Positions 35,680 to 44,156 of a stretch of DNA of 64,000 nucleotides are shown here, one piece after another; position 1 is the stretch's first letter; every line of letters begins with the position of its first letter. A program made the position numbers and the translations under genes. The stretch is from positions 1,116,001-1,180,000 of the forward strand of contig NZ_CP132204.1 of NCBI RefSeq assembly GCF_030718995.1. The letters are read 5' to 3'. The notes beneath the pieces are model-generated. The model did no database searches and was not told the origin of the DNA. It was given only the letters and a program-made list of their open reading frames with translations. The stretch comes from Arthrobacter oryzae. GTDB taxonomy: Bacteria > Actinomycetota > Actinomycetes > Actinomycetales > Micrococcaceae.

Positions 35680-36230
35680 CCCTGCGCACCACTGCCTCAC
35701 CCCGCACCATGCCCGCCGTGTTGAAGACGATTCTGCTGGCGGGCCTCCTGGCCTTCCTTCCCGGCTGCAGCCCGCAAGCATCGGAGCTTTCGGCCGATTC
35801 AGCAGCAGCCCTCAGCAGCCGCCTGGCCACCGTGCGCGCAGCGGCCGCAGCCAGCGACCCGGACGGCGCCCTGCGCGAACTGGAACGCCTGGAAGAACAC
35901 GTCAAGGGTGAGGCCGCCAACGGCGGGATGACTTTCGCCAGGTTCCAGAGCATCAAGTCAGCACTTGATCTGGTGCGCACCGACCTGCAGGCCCTGGCCC
36001 AGGCGGCGGCAGACGAACGGGCCGCTGAAGCCGCGAAGCAGGAAGCCGCACCGGCGCCGCAGCCCACTACGGCCGCACCGGCGCCCGCCGTCGCCCCGTA
36101 CGTTGCCGACCAGACACCGGCCGACGCCGCCCCGGACGAGCCAGACCCTTCCGTCCCGGACCATGCGCCGGGACAAGGCAACGGCAAGGCCAAGTCCGGG
36201 GAGGCCGCCCACAAGGGCAAAGGCCCCTGA
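35676..36230 (+). CDS. Lipoprotein coupled to the Ser/Thr kinase
   Basis: 184 residues, starting in the stop of the kinase gene (ATGA). A hydrophobic N terminus ends in the lipobox-like LAFLPGC with C31. Residues 35-110 are helical and probably coiled (AAALSSRLATVRAAAAASDP, LERLEEHVKGEAANGG, FQSIKSALDLVRTDLQALAQ). The rest is Pro/Ala-rich with a Lys/Gly-rich end. It may be an extracellular partner or ligand of the kinase; this is inference from coupling, since no family is recognised. Confidence 0.7.
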   Translation: MTLRTTASPRTMPAVLKTILLAGLLAFLPGCSPQASELSADSAAALSSRLATVRAAAAASDPDGALRELERLEEHVKGEAANGGMTFARFQSIKSALDLVRTDLQALAQAAADERAAEAAKQEAAPAPQPTTAAPAPAVAPYVADQTPADAAPDEPDPSVPDHAPGQGNGKAKSGEAAHKGKGP

Positions 36231-36237
36231 GGCGTAA

Positions 36238-37095
36238 CTAGTTCGACGGCGAGGGCGTCGCCGAAGGCTCGGTCGGAGTCACGGTGACTGTCGCCGTCGT
36301 CGTTTCCGTAACGCTTGGCGTTGCGGTTCCGTCGGTCGGGGTGACGGTCGACGTCGAGGTTCCGGTCGGCGTCGACGTGGCCGTTCCGGTGGAACCTCCC
36401 TCAGCCTTCTCGAGGACCGCGTTGACCAGTTCCTCCAGCTCCTCCTGATCGGCGTCGTCAAGATCTGCCCCGCCCTTGGTGGCCACCACCAGCAGGCGGC
36501 CGTGGGCTGCAGAGACCTGCATCAGCATGTCAGAAGCGTTGCCTCCGCGGGTGCTGACCGTCGCGAAAGTTTCCTCGCCGTCGGTTTTGGCCTCCAGTTC
36601 CTTGCTGGCGACTTCGTAACGCTGCCCCAGGACCGAAAGCGTAAAGTTGCTGCACTGGTCCATCTTTCCGCTCACTTCATTGAGCAGGGCGACGGCGTCC
36701 GGACCGTCGGCACCCGACTGGGCGGACAACGTCCGCGGCTGCTGGCTCTCCGAAATCGCAATGGCCACGTCACCGTTTTCGACCTGGTCCAGCAGGCCGG
36801 CCGTGGCGAGCGCCTCGCAGTCCGCGGGCTCGGTGGTGGCGGCGCTCATCAGCAGGTTCGCGATGTTGCTGCCCTGCTCCACCTGGTCCTTGGAGTACAG
36901 CTTGAGCTCGCTGCCGTCCTTGTCGGACCGGCCGGAGATCAGCTCGCGGAGTTCATCTTCGCTGTAGACCTTGTCCTGCACTGCGGTAGTTGTTGCGGTG
37001 GCGGTGGGTGACGGGGATTGCCCGCCTCCGCCCGTACAGGCGGCCAGGGCCAGCATTGCTGCGGCGGCAACGCCAAGAGCAGGAATCTTCTTCAT
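36238..37095 (-). CDS. Putative lipoprotein with Thr-rich tail
   Basis: 285 residues from ATG 37095 (AGGTGG site). Signal peptide and lipobox LALAAC with C20, then a 160-residue folded part (SEDELRELISGRSDKDGSEL, ALATAGLLDQVENGDVAIAI, SGKMDQCSNFTLSVLGQRYE). The C-terminal 55 residues are almost only Thr, Ser, Pro and Val, typical of an exposed, glycosylated wall-spanning stalk. No family recognised. Convergent with the kinase-lipoprotein operon, 7 nt apart. Confidence 0.7.
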   Translation of the reverse strand: MKKIPALGVAAAAMLALAACTGGGGQSPSPTATATTTAVQDKVYSEDELRELISGRSDKDGSELKLYSKDQVEQGSNIANLLMSAATTEPADCEALATAGLLDQVENGDVAIAISESQQPRTLSAQSGADGPDAVALLNEVSGKMDQCSNFTLSVLGQRYEVASKELEAKTDGEETFATVSTRGGNASDMLMQVSAAHGRLLVVATKGGADLDDADQEELEELVNAVLEKAEGGSTGTATSTPTGTSTSTVTPTDGTATPSVTETTTATVTVTPTEPSATPSPSN

Positions 37096-37242
37096 GAGAA
37101 CCACCTATTCAGATAGAAAGCATGCTTATGGTTCCTAGGGTACTCCCTCAGTGCCATGGACCTGGAGCCAATTCTTCCTACAATTTAAGTGGCGGCATGA
37201 GCGGCAACCGGCCGCGCCGGCCGCACCACAAGGAGGACCGCA

Positions 37243-37419
37243 ATGGGTTTGGGTGACAGGATCCACAACGCCGCGGAAAGGCTTCACGGCAAGGGAAAGA
37301 AGGCCGCTGGCGAGGCCACCGGCAACGAGCGCCTGAGGGCTGAAGGCAAGGGCCGCGCAGTCAGGGCTGACCTCAAGCAGGCCGGCGAAAAGATCAGGCA
37401 CGCCTTCAAACGGCACTAA
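37243..37419 (+). CDS. CsbD-like stress protein
   Basis: A 58-residue gene with a strong AAGGAGGACCGCA ribosome site. The peptide MGLGDRIHNAAERLHGKGKK, then AAGEATGNERLRAEGKG, matches the CsbD family (general-stress proteins with repeated KxxGxxxEAxGK pattern). Function is unknown, probably protective and cytoplasmic. It is followed by a strong terminator. Confidence 0.85.
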   Translation: MGLGDRIHNAAERLHGKGKKAAGEATGNERLRAEGKGRAVRADLKQAGEKIRHAFKRH

Positions 37420-37435
37420 GACACACAACAGATAC

Positions 37436-37469
37436 AGCGGGCGGCTCCGGCAAGGGGCCGCCCGCTTTT
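37436..37469 (+). terminator. Rho-independent terminator after the CsbD-like gene
   Basis: 13-bp stem AGCGGGCGGCTCC (37436-37448) and GGGGCCGCCCGCT (37454-37466) with a 5-nt loop (one G-U pair), followed by TTTT. Confidence 0.85.
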
Positions 37470-37543
37470 CTGCGCCCTGCCTACACAACAGTTGTCCGTG
37501 AGAGCGGGCGGGCACGGATTGCTGCCTGAACCCTGGAAGAAGC

Positions 37544-38800
37544 TTAGCCGCCGGAAACGCGGCCCGGCAGCGCCGCGTAAAGGTCGTCCAGGTCGTCTTT
37601 CTCCCAGCGCGGGACGCACCGTTCGGTGGAGGCTGCAACCGCGGTGACGGTGCTCCTGTTTTTGGCAGATTCTTCGACCGCGGTCAGGACGCGCTGGATC
37701 TGGAGCCCGTCGTCGAACGACGGCGACGGCTGGCTTCCGTCCCGAATCGCAAGGAGGAAGTCCCGAATCTGGTGGGTGAACGTGTGCTCCCACCCGATGA
37801 TGTGGCCCTGCGGCCACCACGCTTCGAGGTACGGGTGCTCCGGCTCGTTCACGAGAATCCGCCGGAATCCCTGCTCCCGGACGGGCAGTCTGGCATCGAG
37901 GAAGTTCAGTTCGTTCAGGTTCTCGAGGTCAAACGTCAGCGACCCGAGGGAACCGTAGATTTCGAGCTTGAGCGAGTTCTTTTGACCCGTGGCAACCCGG
38001 GATACCTCCACGGACGCGCTGATGTTCCCCGTCATGCCAAGGGTGGCCCAGGCGGCGTCGTCGACTGTTACTTTCTCCGTACCGCCAGGGCCGGGACGTT
38101 CGGTGACAAAAGTCCTCAACGTTCCGGTCACCTCAGTGACGGTTTGACCGGTGAGGTGCTGGACTTGGTCGATGGCGTGCGAGGCGATGTCACCCAACGC
38201 TCCGGATCCGGCCGTTTCCTTGCGGAGCCGCCAGGTCATGGGAGACTCGGCGTCGGAGAGCCAGTCCTGCAGGTAGGCGGCGCGGACGTGCCGGACAGTG
38301 CCCAGCCGGCCCTCTGCAATGAGCTCGCGTGCCAGTGCCAAAGCAGGGACACGGCGGTAGTTGAAGCCGATCATCGACTGCACACCCCGGGCCCGGGCTT
38401 CAGCGGCGGCTTCCATCATGGCCTCAGCCTCCGAGATGGTGTTCGCGAGCGGCTTTTCCACGAGGACGTGCTTACCGGCGGCCAGTGCAGCGATGGCGAT
38501 TTCGGCGTGCATCCAGCCCGGGGTACAAATGTCCACGATGTCGATGTCGTCCCGTTCAATGACGGCACGCCAGTCCGTGGCGGACTCGGCCCAGCCATAC
38601 TTGGCTGCGGCTTCGGCCACCTGGGTGGCATCCCGGCCTACGAGCACTTTCTGCTCGATGGCCGGGACGTCGAAGAAACTGGCCACGTTCCGCCACGCAT
38701 TCGAATGGGCCTTTCCCATGAAGGCGTAACCAATGGCGGCCACGCCGAGCGGGGGCGAAACCGGCGAGGAAGGTTGGGACGAGTGTGCGGAGATGGTCAT
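37544..38800 (-). CDS. Gfo/Idh/MocA-family oxidoreductase (second of cluster)
   Basis: 418 residues from ATG 38800 (AGGAACGAATAC upstream). N-terminal Rossmann domain with the motif GVAAIGYAFMGKAHSNAW, then the family signature VLVEKPLA in the loop after strand 5, and the C-terminal alpha/beta domain (YRRVPALALARELIAEGRLG, GDIASHAIDQVQHLTG). Family members oxidise sugars, inositols or amino sugars with NAD(P). It is the last gene of the LacI-controlled operon, 44 nt after thuA. Together with the second dehydrogenase it suggests stepwise oxidation of a sugar. Confidence 0.88.
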   Translation of the reverse strand: MTISAHSSQPSSPVSPPLGVAAIGYAFMGKAHSNAWRNVASFFDVPAIEQKVLVGRDATQVAEAAAKYGWAESATDWRAVIERDDIDIVDICTPGWMHAEIAIAALAAGKHVLVEKPLANTISEAEAMMEAAAEARARGVQSMIGFNYRRVPALALARELIAEGRLGTVRHVRAAYLQDWLSDAESPMTWRLRKETAGSGALGDIASHAIDQVQHLTGQTVTEVTGTLRTFVTERPGPGGTEKVTVDDAAWATLGMTGNISASVEVSRVATGQKNSLKLEIYGSLGSLTFDLENLNELNFLDARLPVREQGFRRILVNEPEHPYLEAWWPQGHIIGWEHTFTHQIRDFLLAIRDGSQPSPSFDDGLQIQRVLTAVEESAKNRSTVTAVAASTERCVPRWEKDDLDDLYAALPGRVSGG

Positions 38801-38844
38801 GTATTCGTTCCTAGAGAGTGAGTATTCTGCGAAAGTAGAGGGGC

Positions 38845-39594
38845 TTAGGCTTCCTCGAACCAGCCCCGTGCAGGGTTGGAGACCTCAGGTGCCTCCCGGA
38901 ACCGCTCCGGCTGGGCCACCCAAGCAACGCCGTTGGCGATGACCTTCTGGATTTGCGGCTGGTGGTACACCGGGTATTCCTGGTCGCCGGGACTGAAGTA
39001 GAAGATTCGGCCCTTTCCCCGGGAAAACGTCACGCCGGAGCGGAACACCTCACCACCGGCGAAGGAGCTGATGAAGATCAGGTCATCGGGTTCCGGAATA
39101 TCGAACAGTTCTCCATACATCTCCTGCCTGGGGATGACGATGGGACTTTCGATGCCGGCCGCGATCGGGTGGGAAGGCTTGACCGTCCACACGAGCTCAC
39201 GTTCGCCATCGTTGCGCCATTTCAGTGAGCAGGTGGTGCCCAGCAGTCTGGTAAAGATCTTGGCGAAGTGCCCGGAGTGCAGCACCACCAGGCCCATGCC
39301 TCCCAGCACGTGGCGCTGCACGCGTTCCACCACTTCGTCGCTGACTTCCTGGTGGGCGATGTGCCCCCACCACAGCAGGACGTCGGTCTGCTCCAGCACT
39401 TCCTCGGAGAGCCCGTGCTCGGGGTCGGCCAGGGTGGCTGTGGAGATTTCGGAGTCCGGGTAGTAGGCACGGAGCCCGGCGGCAATGGCGCCGTGGATCC
39501 CTTCCGGGTACATCTCGGACATGGTTTCCGGCTCATTACGGGCCTCGTGGACGGCCTCGTTCCAGACGACGATGTTCAGTTTCTTGTCAGACAT
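38845..39594 (-). CDS. ThuA-domain protein
   Basis: 249 residues from ATG 39594, one nucleotide after the stop of the dehydrogenase. The ThuA fold (a glutamine-amidotransferase-like alpha/beta domain) is shown by [53 protein letters not shown] and [20 protein letters not shown]-like segments near the end. ThuA takes part in catabolism of trehalose and related disaccharides in rhizobia, together with the dehydrogenase ThuB; its biochemistry remains incomplete. Here it sits between two Gfo/Idh/MocA genes in a sugar operon, matching that pattern. Confidence 0.85.
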   Translation of the reverse strand: MSDKKLNIVVWNEAVHEARNEPETMSEMYPEGIHGAIAAGLRAYYPDSEISTATLADPEHGLSEEVLEQTDVLLWWGHIAHQEVSDEVVERVQRHVLGGMGLVVLHSGHFAKIFTRLLGTTCSLKWRNDGERELVWTVKPSHPIAAGIESPIVIPRQEMYGELFDIPEPDDLIFISSFAGGEVFRSGVTFSRGKGRIFYFSPGDQEYPVYHQPQIQKVIANGVAWVAQPERFREAPEVSNPARGWFEEA

Positions 39595-39595
39595 A

Positions 39596-40699
39596 TCAGA
39601 GCACCACTTCACGTTTTTCGAGGGCGGATTTATAGCAGGCATCAAGAATCAGGGCGCGGCTGAGGGCAAGTGACCCATCGTGGCTTCCCCACACTGTCTC
39701 GCCGCCACGCACTGCGGCAACGAAGTCGTCGACGACGGCCTGATGGGCGCGGCCGGGTTCGGCCACCACTTCAAAGTCGGCATTTTCGCCGTTCTTTTCA
39801 GTGAAAACGTGCACGTCGGCCACGGGATTCTCGGAAGCGCCGACAGAGCGAAGCTCGGCACCGCCTTCGGTTCCGTAGACGGTGAAGTCCATCAGGTCCC
39901 GCTCGTCGCGGTAGCTGGCCCATCCGGCTTCCAGGATCAGCGTCCCGCCGCCCTCCAGCCGGATGAAGGCGGACGCGAAGTCTTCCACTTCGAACTTGTG
40001 GCTGGAGTTCGAGGCGGTGTAGCGGGCGTTGCCGCCAAGGCCGCGCGGACCGAGTTCGGAATGGGTCGAGGCCGAGACAGCCAGGACTTTGGGTTCGCCA
40101 AGGAGGTGCAGTGCGTAGTCCAAAACGTGCACACCGATGTCTGCCAACGGACCGCCGCCGGCGAGCTCCGGATTGGTGAACCAGCTGCCCAGCATCGGAA
40201 TGCCCTTGCGGCGGAGCCAGGATGCTTTGGCGTAGTACGGGCGGCCCAGCGTGCCGTCGTCGATCACTTCCTTGAGGGCTTGGATGTCGCCGCGGCGGCG
40301 GTGGTTGAACGCGACGTCCAGGACCCGCCCGGCCTCGCGGGCTGCGTCCACCATCGCCTGCCCTTCCACGCCATTGCGGGCCAGCGGCTTTTCGCTCAGC
40401 ACGTGCAACCCGCGCCCCAAGGCTGCAATCGAGATCGGTGCATGCAGGAAAGTGGGCACGGCGACACTGACGGCGTCGAGGGCCTCAAGCTCAATCATGT
40501 CTTCCCAGCGGGCGAAAGCATGAGGAATGCTGTACTCCTCCTTCAGCCGGGCAAGAAGTTCTGTTTCCATGCCCGCGACGGCGACAATTTCGACGCCGTC
40601 GATGTTGCTGTACGCCTTGAGGTGCTGCTGGCCGGCCCAACCAATGCCTACAACTCCTACCTTGAGGGTTGCGGACGGGGCCTGCTGCTGAATGCTCAC
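39596..40699 (-). CDS. Gfo/Idh/MocA-family oxidoreductase (first of cluster)
   Basis: 367 residues from GTG 40699, preceded by AGGAAC. NAD(P)-binding motif [17 protein letters not shown] at residues 14-30, signature LSEKPLARN, then [20 protein letters not shown] and the tight [15 protein letters not shown] segment with the catalytic-type Asp/His. It is 63 nt after the ABC permease gene and 1 nt before thuA, so part of the operon. Likely role is oxidation of an imported sugar to a keto-sugar. It is only distantly similar to 37544-38800, so the two probably act at different steps. Confidence 0.88.
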   Translation of the reverse strand: MSIQQQAPSATLKVGVVGIGWAGQQHLKAYSNIDGVEIVAVAGMETELLARLKEEYSIPHAFARWEDMIELEALDAVSVAVPTFLHAPISIAALGRGLHVLSEKPLARNGVEGQAMVDAAREAGRVLDVAFNHRRRGDIQALKEVIDDGTLGRPYYAKASWLRRKGIPMLGSWFTNPELAGGGPLADIGVHVLDYALHLLGEPKVLAVSASTHSELGPRGLGGNARYTASNSSHKFEVEDFASAFIRLEGGGTLILEAGWASYRDERDLMDFTVYGTEGGAELRSVGASENPVADVHVFTEKNGENADFEVVAEPGRAHQAVVDDFVAAVRGGETVWGSHDGSLALSRALILDACYKSALEKREVVL

Positions 40700-40762
40700 G
40701 TTGTTCCTGTTCTTTCTGTGATTCTGGTTGAAGTCTGTGGATGGGTCTGCAGCCAGTGGTGA

Positions 40763-41662
40763 TTAGCCCTTGACGGCGCCGGCCGTCATGCCCGAAACAA
40801 TGCGTTTCTGGCACACGAGCACAAGGATGACAAGCGGGACCGTGATGATCACTGACGCGGCGCTGATTGTGCCCAGTGGCTGGTCGAACTCGCTGGTTCC
40901 GCTGAAGAAGGCAATCGCGACCGGGACCGGGCGGGCCTCCGGCGAGGTGGTCAGGGTGACGGCAAGGAGGAATTCGTTCCAGACCGAGATGAACACCAGG
41001 ATCGCTGTCGTGGCCAGGCCGGGGACCGCCAGGGGCAGGATGACTTTGCGGAAGGCCGTGAACGGCGTGGCGCCATCCATGTACGCGGACTCCTCGAGTT
41101 CCCGAGGGATCTCCTTGAAGAAGGACGTCAGCGTGTAAATCGCCAGCGGCAAGGCGAACGTCAGCTTCGGGATGATGAGGCCAAGGAGTGTGTCGTACAG
41201 GCCGATTTCCCGCCAGATGGAGAACAACGGGGCCGCGATGGCGATGGCCGGGAAGGTTGTCACCGAGAGGATCAGCGTCAGGATCAAGGCCTTGCGGCGC
41301 ATCTTCAGCCTGGCCAGGGCATAAGCAGCGAAAGATGCGAACACCAGTGCCACTGTGGTGGTGACGACGGCGATAATCACCGAGTTGCGCAGGGCCAGGA
41401 GGAACTCGGGGTTCTGGAATACCACAAGGTAGTTCTCAAAGGTGGGCTGGCTCGGGAACAGCTCGCCCCGGGACAGGCTCGCCCCCTTCTTGAGCGAGGT
41501 GTTGACCAGCCAGTAAAACGGGATGAGTGAGAAGCCCATGACGGCTACGACGAACACCCACACCAGGGGGTGCAGTTTCGCTTCGCCCCGGAGCCGACGC
41601 TTCGGTGCCCTGGGGCGCGTGGCGGGTTCCGCCGTCGGGCGTTCTGCAGTCAGCGTGCTCAT
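40763..41662 (-). CDS. ABC sugar transporter permease (MalG type)
   Basis: 299 residues from ATG 41662 (AAGGAGG site), overlapping the other permease gene by 4 nt. About six membrane helices and the permease signature for ATPase contact, EESAYMDGATPFTAFRKVIL (EAA motif), followed by GLATTAILVFISVWNEF. Typical of carbohydrate uptake transporters 1 family. No ATPase gene is present in the cluster, so a shared MsmK-type ATPase must serve it. Confidence 0.9.
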   Translation of the reverse strand: MSTLTAERPTAEPATRPRAPKRRLRGEAKLHPLVWVFVVAVMGFSLIPFYWLVNTSLKKGASLSRGELFPSQPTFENYLVVFQNPEFLLALRNSVIIAVVTTTVALVFASFAAYALARLKMRRKALILTLILSVTTFPAIAIAAPLFSIWREIGLYDTLLGLIIPKLTFALPLAIYTLTSFFKEIPRELEESAYMDGATPFTAFRKVILPLAVPGLATTAILVFISVWNEFLLAVTLTTSPEARPVPVAIAFFSGTSEFDQPLGTISAASVIITVPLVILVLVCQKRIVSGMTAGAVKG

Positions 41663-42591
41663 TGTTCCTCCTTGGCTACTTCGCGGATGTTGCCGCCGGC
41701 GAAGCGGACGTAAATGACGGAGACCACCATGACGGTCAGGAAGGTCAGGATGGACAGCGCCGATCCTTCACCCACCAGCCGGTTTTCGCGCAACTGGGTG
41801 TAGGCCAGCATCGACATGGACTCGGTGCCGTTGGCGCCGCGGGTGAGCACGAACGGCAGGTCGAAGACGCGCAGGGCATCCATGGTGCGGAAGATCGCCG
41901 CGAGGACGATTGCAGGACGCAAGAGCGGCAGGGTGATGTGTGCAAATGTCTGCCACTTGCTGGCGCCGTCGAGTTCTGCGGCCTCGTAGGTCTCGGAGGA
42001 GATGACCTGCAGGCCGGCCAGGATGATGAGTGCCGCGAACGGCGTGGTCTTCCAGACGTCGGCCAGAACGATCACGGCCATGGCGTATCCGTGCTCGCCG
42101 AGCCAGACGACGTCGCCGCCGGGCAGGCCGAGGGCGGAGAGGACGTTGGTTACCAGACCCATGTTTGGCTGGAACATCGTCTGCCAAGTGATGGCGCTGA
42201 CCACGGTGATGATGGCATAGGGCAGCAGAACCACGGTGCGCAGGAGGGCGCGACCCTTGAAGGCGAGGTTGAGCAGCAAGGCCATGGCCGTGCCGAGCAC
42301 CAACTCCAAGGAGACCGAAAGTCCGGCGAAGAGGAATGTCTGGCCGAAGGCAGCCCACCATTCAGGGCTGCTCAGGGCGGAGATGTAGTTCTCCAGACCG
42401 ACGAATCGGGAGAGGCCTGCAGTGCGGACGCTGTACTGGTTCAGGGAGAGCCAGATCGCGTAGCCAATGGGGACCGCCGCCACCAGGGCCATGATGACCA
42501 GGGAGGGGGCGGTCATGCGGACCGCTAGCCGCCGCTCGGCCCGGTCGCGGCCGTTCACTCCGCGACCGGGAACAAGTGTTTTATTGGCCAT
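41659..42591 (-). CDS. ABC sugar transporter permease (MalF type)
   Basis: 310 residues from ATG 42591, beginning 2 nt after the stop of the binding protein gene. Six or more membrane helices; the EAA contact motif is EAAELDGASKWQTFAHITLP. An N-terminal basic segment (GRDRAERRLAVRM) precedes helix 1. Forms the membrane channel with the MalG-type partner. Substrate class is oligosaccharide or disaccharide by family. Confidence 0.9.
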   Translation of the reverse strand: MANKTLVPGRGVNGRDRAERRLAVRMTAPSLVIMALVAAVPIGYAIWLSLNQYSVRTAGLSRFVGLENYISALSSPEWWAAFGQTFLFAGLSVSLELVLGTAMALLLNLAFKGRALLRTVVLLPYAIITVVSAITWQTMFQPNMGLVTNVLSALGLPGGDVVWLGEHGYAMAVIVLADVWKTTPFAALIILAGLQVISSETYEAAELDGASKWQTFAHITLPLLRPAIVLAAIFRTMDALRVFDLPFVLTRGANGTESMSMLAYTQLRENRLVGEGSALSILTFLTVMVVSVIYVRFAGGNIREVAKEEQ

Positions 42592-42593
42592 GT

Positions 42594-43955
42594 TCAGAAG
42601 CTCGCCTTGGCGGTGGTGATCTCCTCGGCCATCTTCTTCACGGCGTCCTCGGCCGAGGCAGTTCCGGAAAGGACGGCATATACGTTCTTGTAGATCGCCT
42701 GGGAGATCTGCGGGTAGACCGGGGAGATCGGGCGGGGCTTGGCACCTTTGACGGACGCGAGCAGTTCGGTGGCGAAGGGCATCTTTTGGAGAACCGCTGC
42801 ATCAGAATAGGCGGCTTCATTGACCGGGGCCTGGGAGTAGTCCATGGCCACGTGCTTCTGCCATTCCGGCGTGGTGGCAAAGTCAATGAACGCCACGGCC
42901 CCGGACTGGTTCGTGGCGTGGGCGGAGATAGCCAGGTTCCAGCCACCCAGCACGCCGGATGCCTTGCCGCCTTCCCATGCCGGCAGAGGTGCCACGCCAA
43001 AGCTGCCGGCCAGGGAGGTGGCGTTGAGCAGGCGGTATACATGCGGCCAGTTGCGCTGGTAGCCGAAGTCGCCGGACTCATAAGCGAGACGGGCGGGGTC
43101 TTCGTTGTAGGTCAGGACGGCGCGGTCAGCTGCGCCGTCCTTGAGCCCGTTGCTCATGAAGTCGAGGACCTCGCGCGTCTCCGGCGAATCAATGGCCACG
43201 TCGCCCTTGTCGTCGAGTACTTCGCCGCCTGCGCTGTACAGCATTTCGAGGAAGTTCACCGTCAGGCCCTCGTACTGCTTGCCCTGGTAGACGTATCCGT
43301 TGCCGGGAGCCTTGGCTGCTTCTGCGTAGAGCTGCTGCCAGGTCTCAGGCTTGGCCACCTTGTCCTTCTGGTAGTAGACCAATCCGGCGTTCGTGAAGAA
43401 CGGCGAGGCCCAGTACTTGTCCTGGTACTTGGTGGTCGCCACCGTGGAAGGAATGAGCCGGTCCTTGTTGGCCTCTACGAGCTTGGTCTGGTCCAGCAGC
43501 CAGCCCTGGGAGGCGAACTCGGAGGTCCAGATGACGTCCGTGAGGAAGATGTCGCATTCAGTGGACTTACCTTCGAGCCGCTGGACGATCTGGGTGCGGG
43601 CCTCGTCTGTGGTGGCGCCGATCTCGGTGTACTTGGCCGTGACCTTGCCGTTCGCCTTGGTGAATGCCTCCGCAGTGCCTTTGTAGATACCCGACGCGTC
43701 CTTGACGCCGCAGATGTTGACGCTGCCGCTGGCATTAGCGCCCGAGGCCGGATCGGCAGCTGCCGCCTGTTCCGCACCCTGGGGTGCGGCTCCCCCGCCG
43801 CAACCGCTGATCAGGAGGCCCGCGGCGATAGCCGCTGCGGCGACAGTCACCAAGCGTGTCCGCAGGGAACCTGCGCGCAGTTCGGTCATGTGTGCGGATG
43901 TCTGTGATGTTGCGGTGTCCTCCTGGAGTGGAGAAGCAGGTCGATTCAAGTCCAC
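42594..43955 (-). CDS. ABC transporter sugar-binding lipoprotein
   Basis: 453 residues from GTG 43955, chosen because AAAGGAG lies 7 nt upstream; an ATG 22 codons later lacks a ribosome site but gives a more usual signal length. Lipobox LLISGC with C52 counted from the GTG. The rest is a type I solute-binding fold (DIFLTDVIWTSEFASQGWL, KYWASPFFTNAGLVYYQKD, YGFxQRNWPHVYRLL-like region, VLGGWNLAISAHATNQSGAV). First gene of the operon, directly downstream of two LacI-type operators. Confidence 0.88.
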   Translation of the reverse strand: MDLNRPASPLQEDTATSQTSAHMTELRAGSLRTRLVTVAAAAIAAGLLISGCGGGAAPQGAEQAAAADPASGANASGSVNICGVKDASGIYKGTAEAFTKANGKVTAKYTEIGATTDEARTQIVQRLEGKSTECDIFLTDVIWTSEFASQGWLLDQTKLVEANKDRLIPSTVATTKYQDKYWASPFFTNAGLVYYQKDKVAKPETWQQLYAEAAKAPGNGYVYQGKQYEGLTVNFLEMLYSAGGEVLDDKGDVAIDSPETREVLDFMSNGLKDGAADRAVLTYNEDPARLAYESGDFGYQRNWPHVYRLLNATSLAGSFGVAPLPAWEGGKASGVLGGWNLAISAHATNQSGAVAFIDFATTPEWQKHVAMDYSQAPVNEAAYSDAAVLQKMPFATELLASVKGAKPRPISPVYPQISQAIYKNVYAVLSGTASAEDAVKKMAEEITTAKASF

Positions 43956-44051
43956 AAGTGGCTCCTTTGGGGGCTGTGGGCGGTGGGAAGTTCAGGGGGC
44001 GGCGGCTGCCGCGCACGCTGAACAGGGCTTCTTTGCCGATGGTTCATTGAA

Positions 44052-44112
44052 TTTTGGAATCGATTCCAAAACTGCGAAAAATATAGGGCCTGCGGCCGTG
44101 GAATCGATTCCA
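44052..44112. promoter_or_regulatory. Twin LacI-type operators controlling the sugar operon
   Basis: Two copies of the palindrome TGGAATCGATTCCA. The first (core 44055-44068) extends to a perfect 20-bp palindrome at 44052-44071 with flanking T/A. The second is 44099-44112. Their centres are 44 bp apart, about four helical turns, suitable for cooperative binding. On the minus strand a perfect -35-like TTGACA lies at 44146-44141, so the second operator overlaps the likely promoter. The LacI gene immediately upstream is the obvious source of the repressor. Confidence 0.82.
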
Positions 44113-44156
44113 AAATAGTGTGACAGGGACCACGCGAGGCTGTCAACCCTCTTTCT

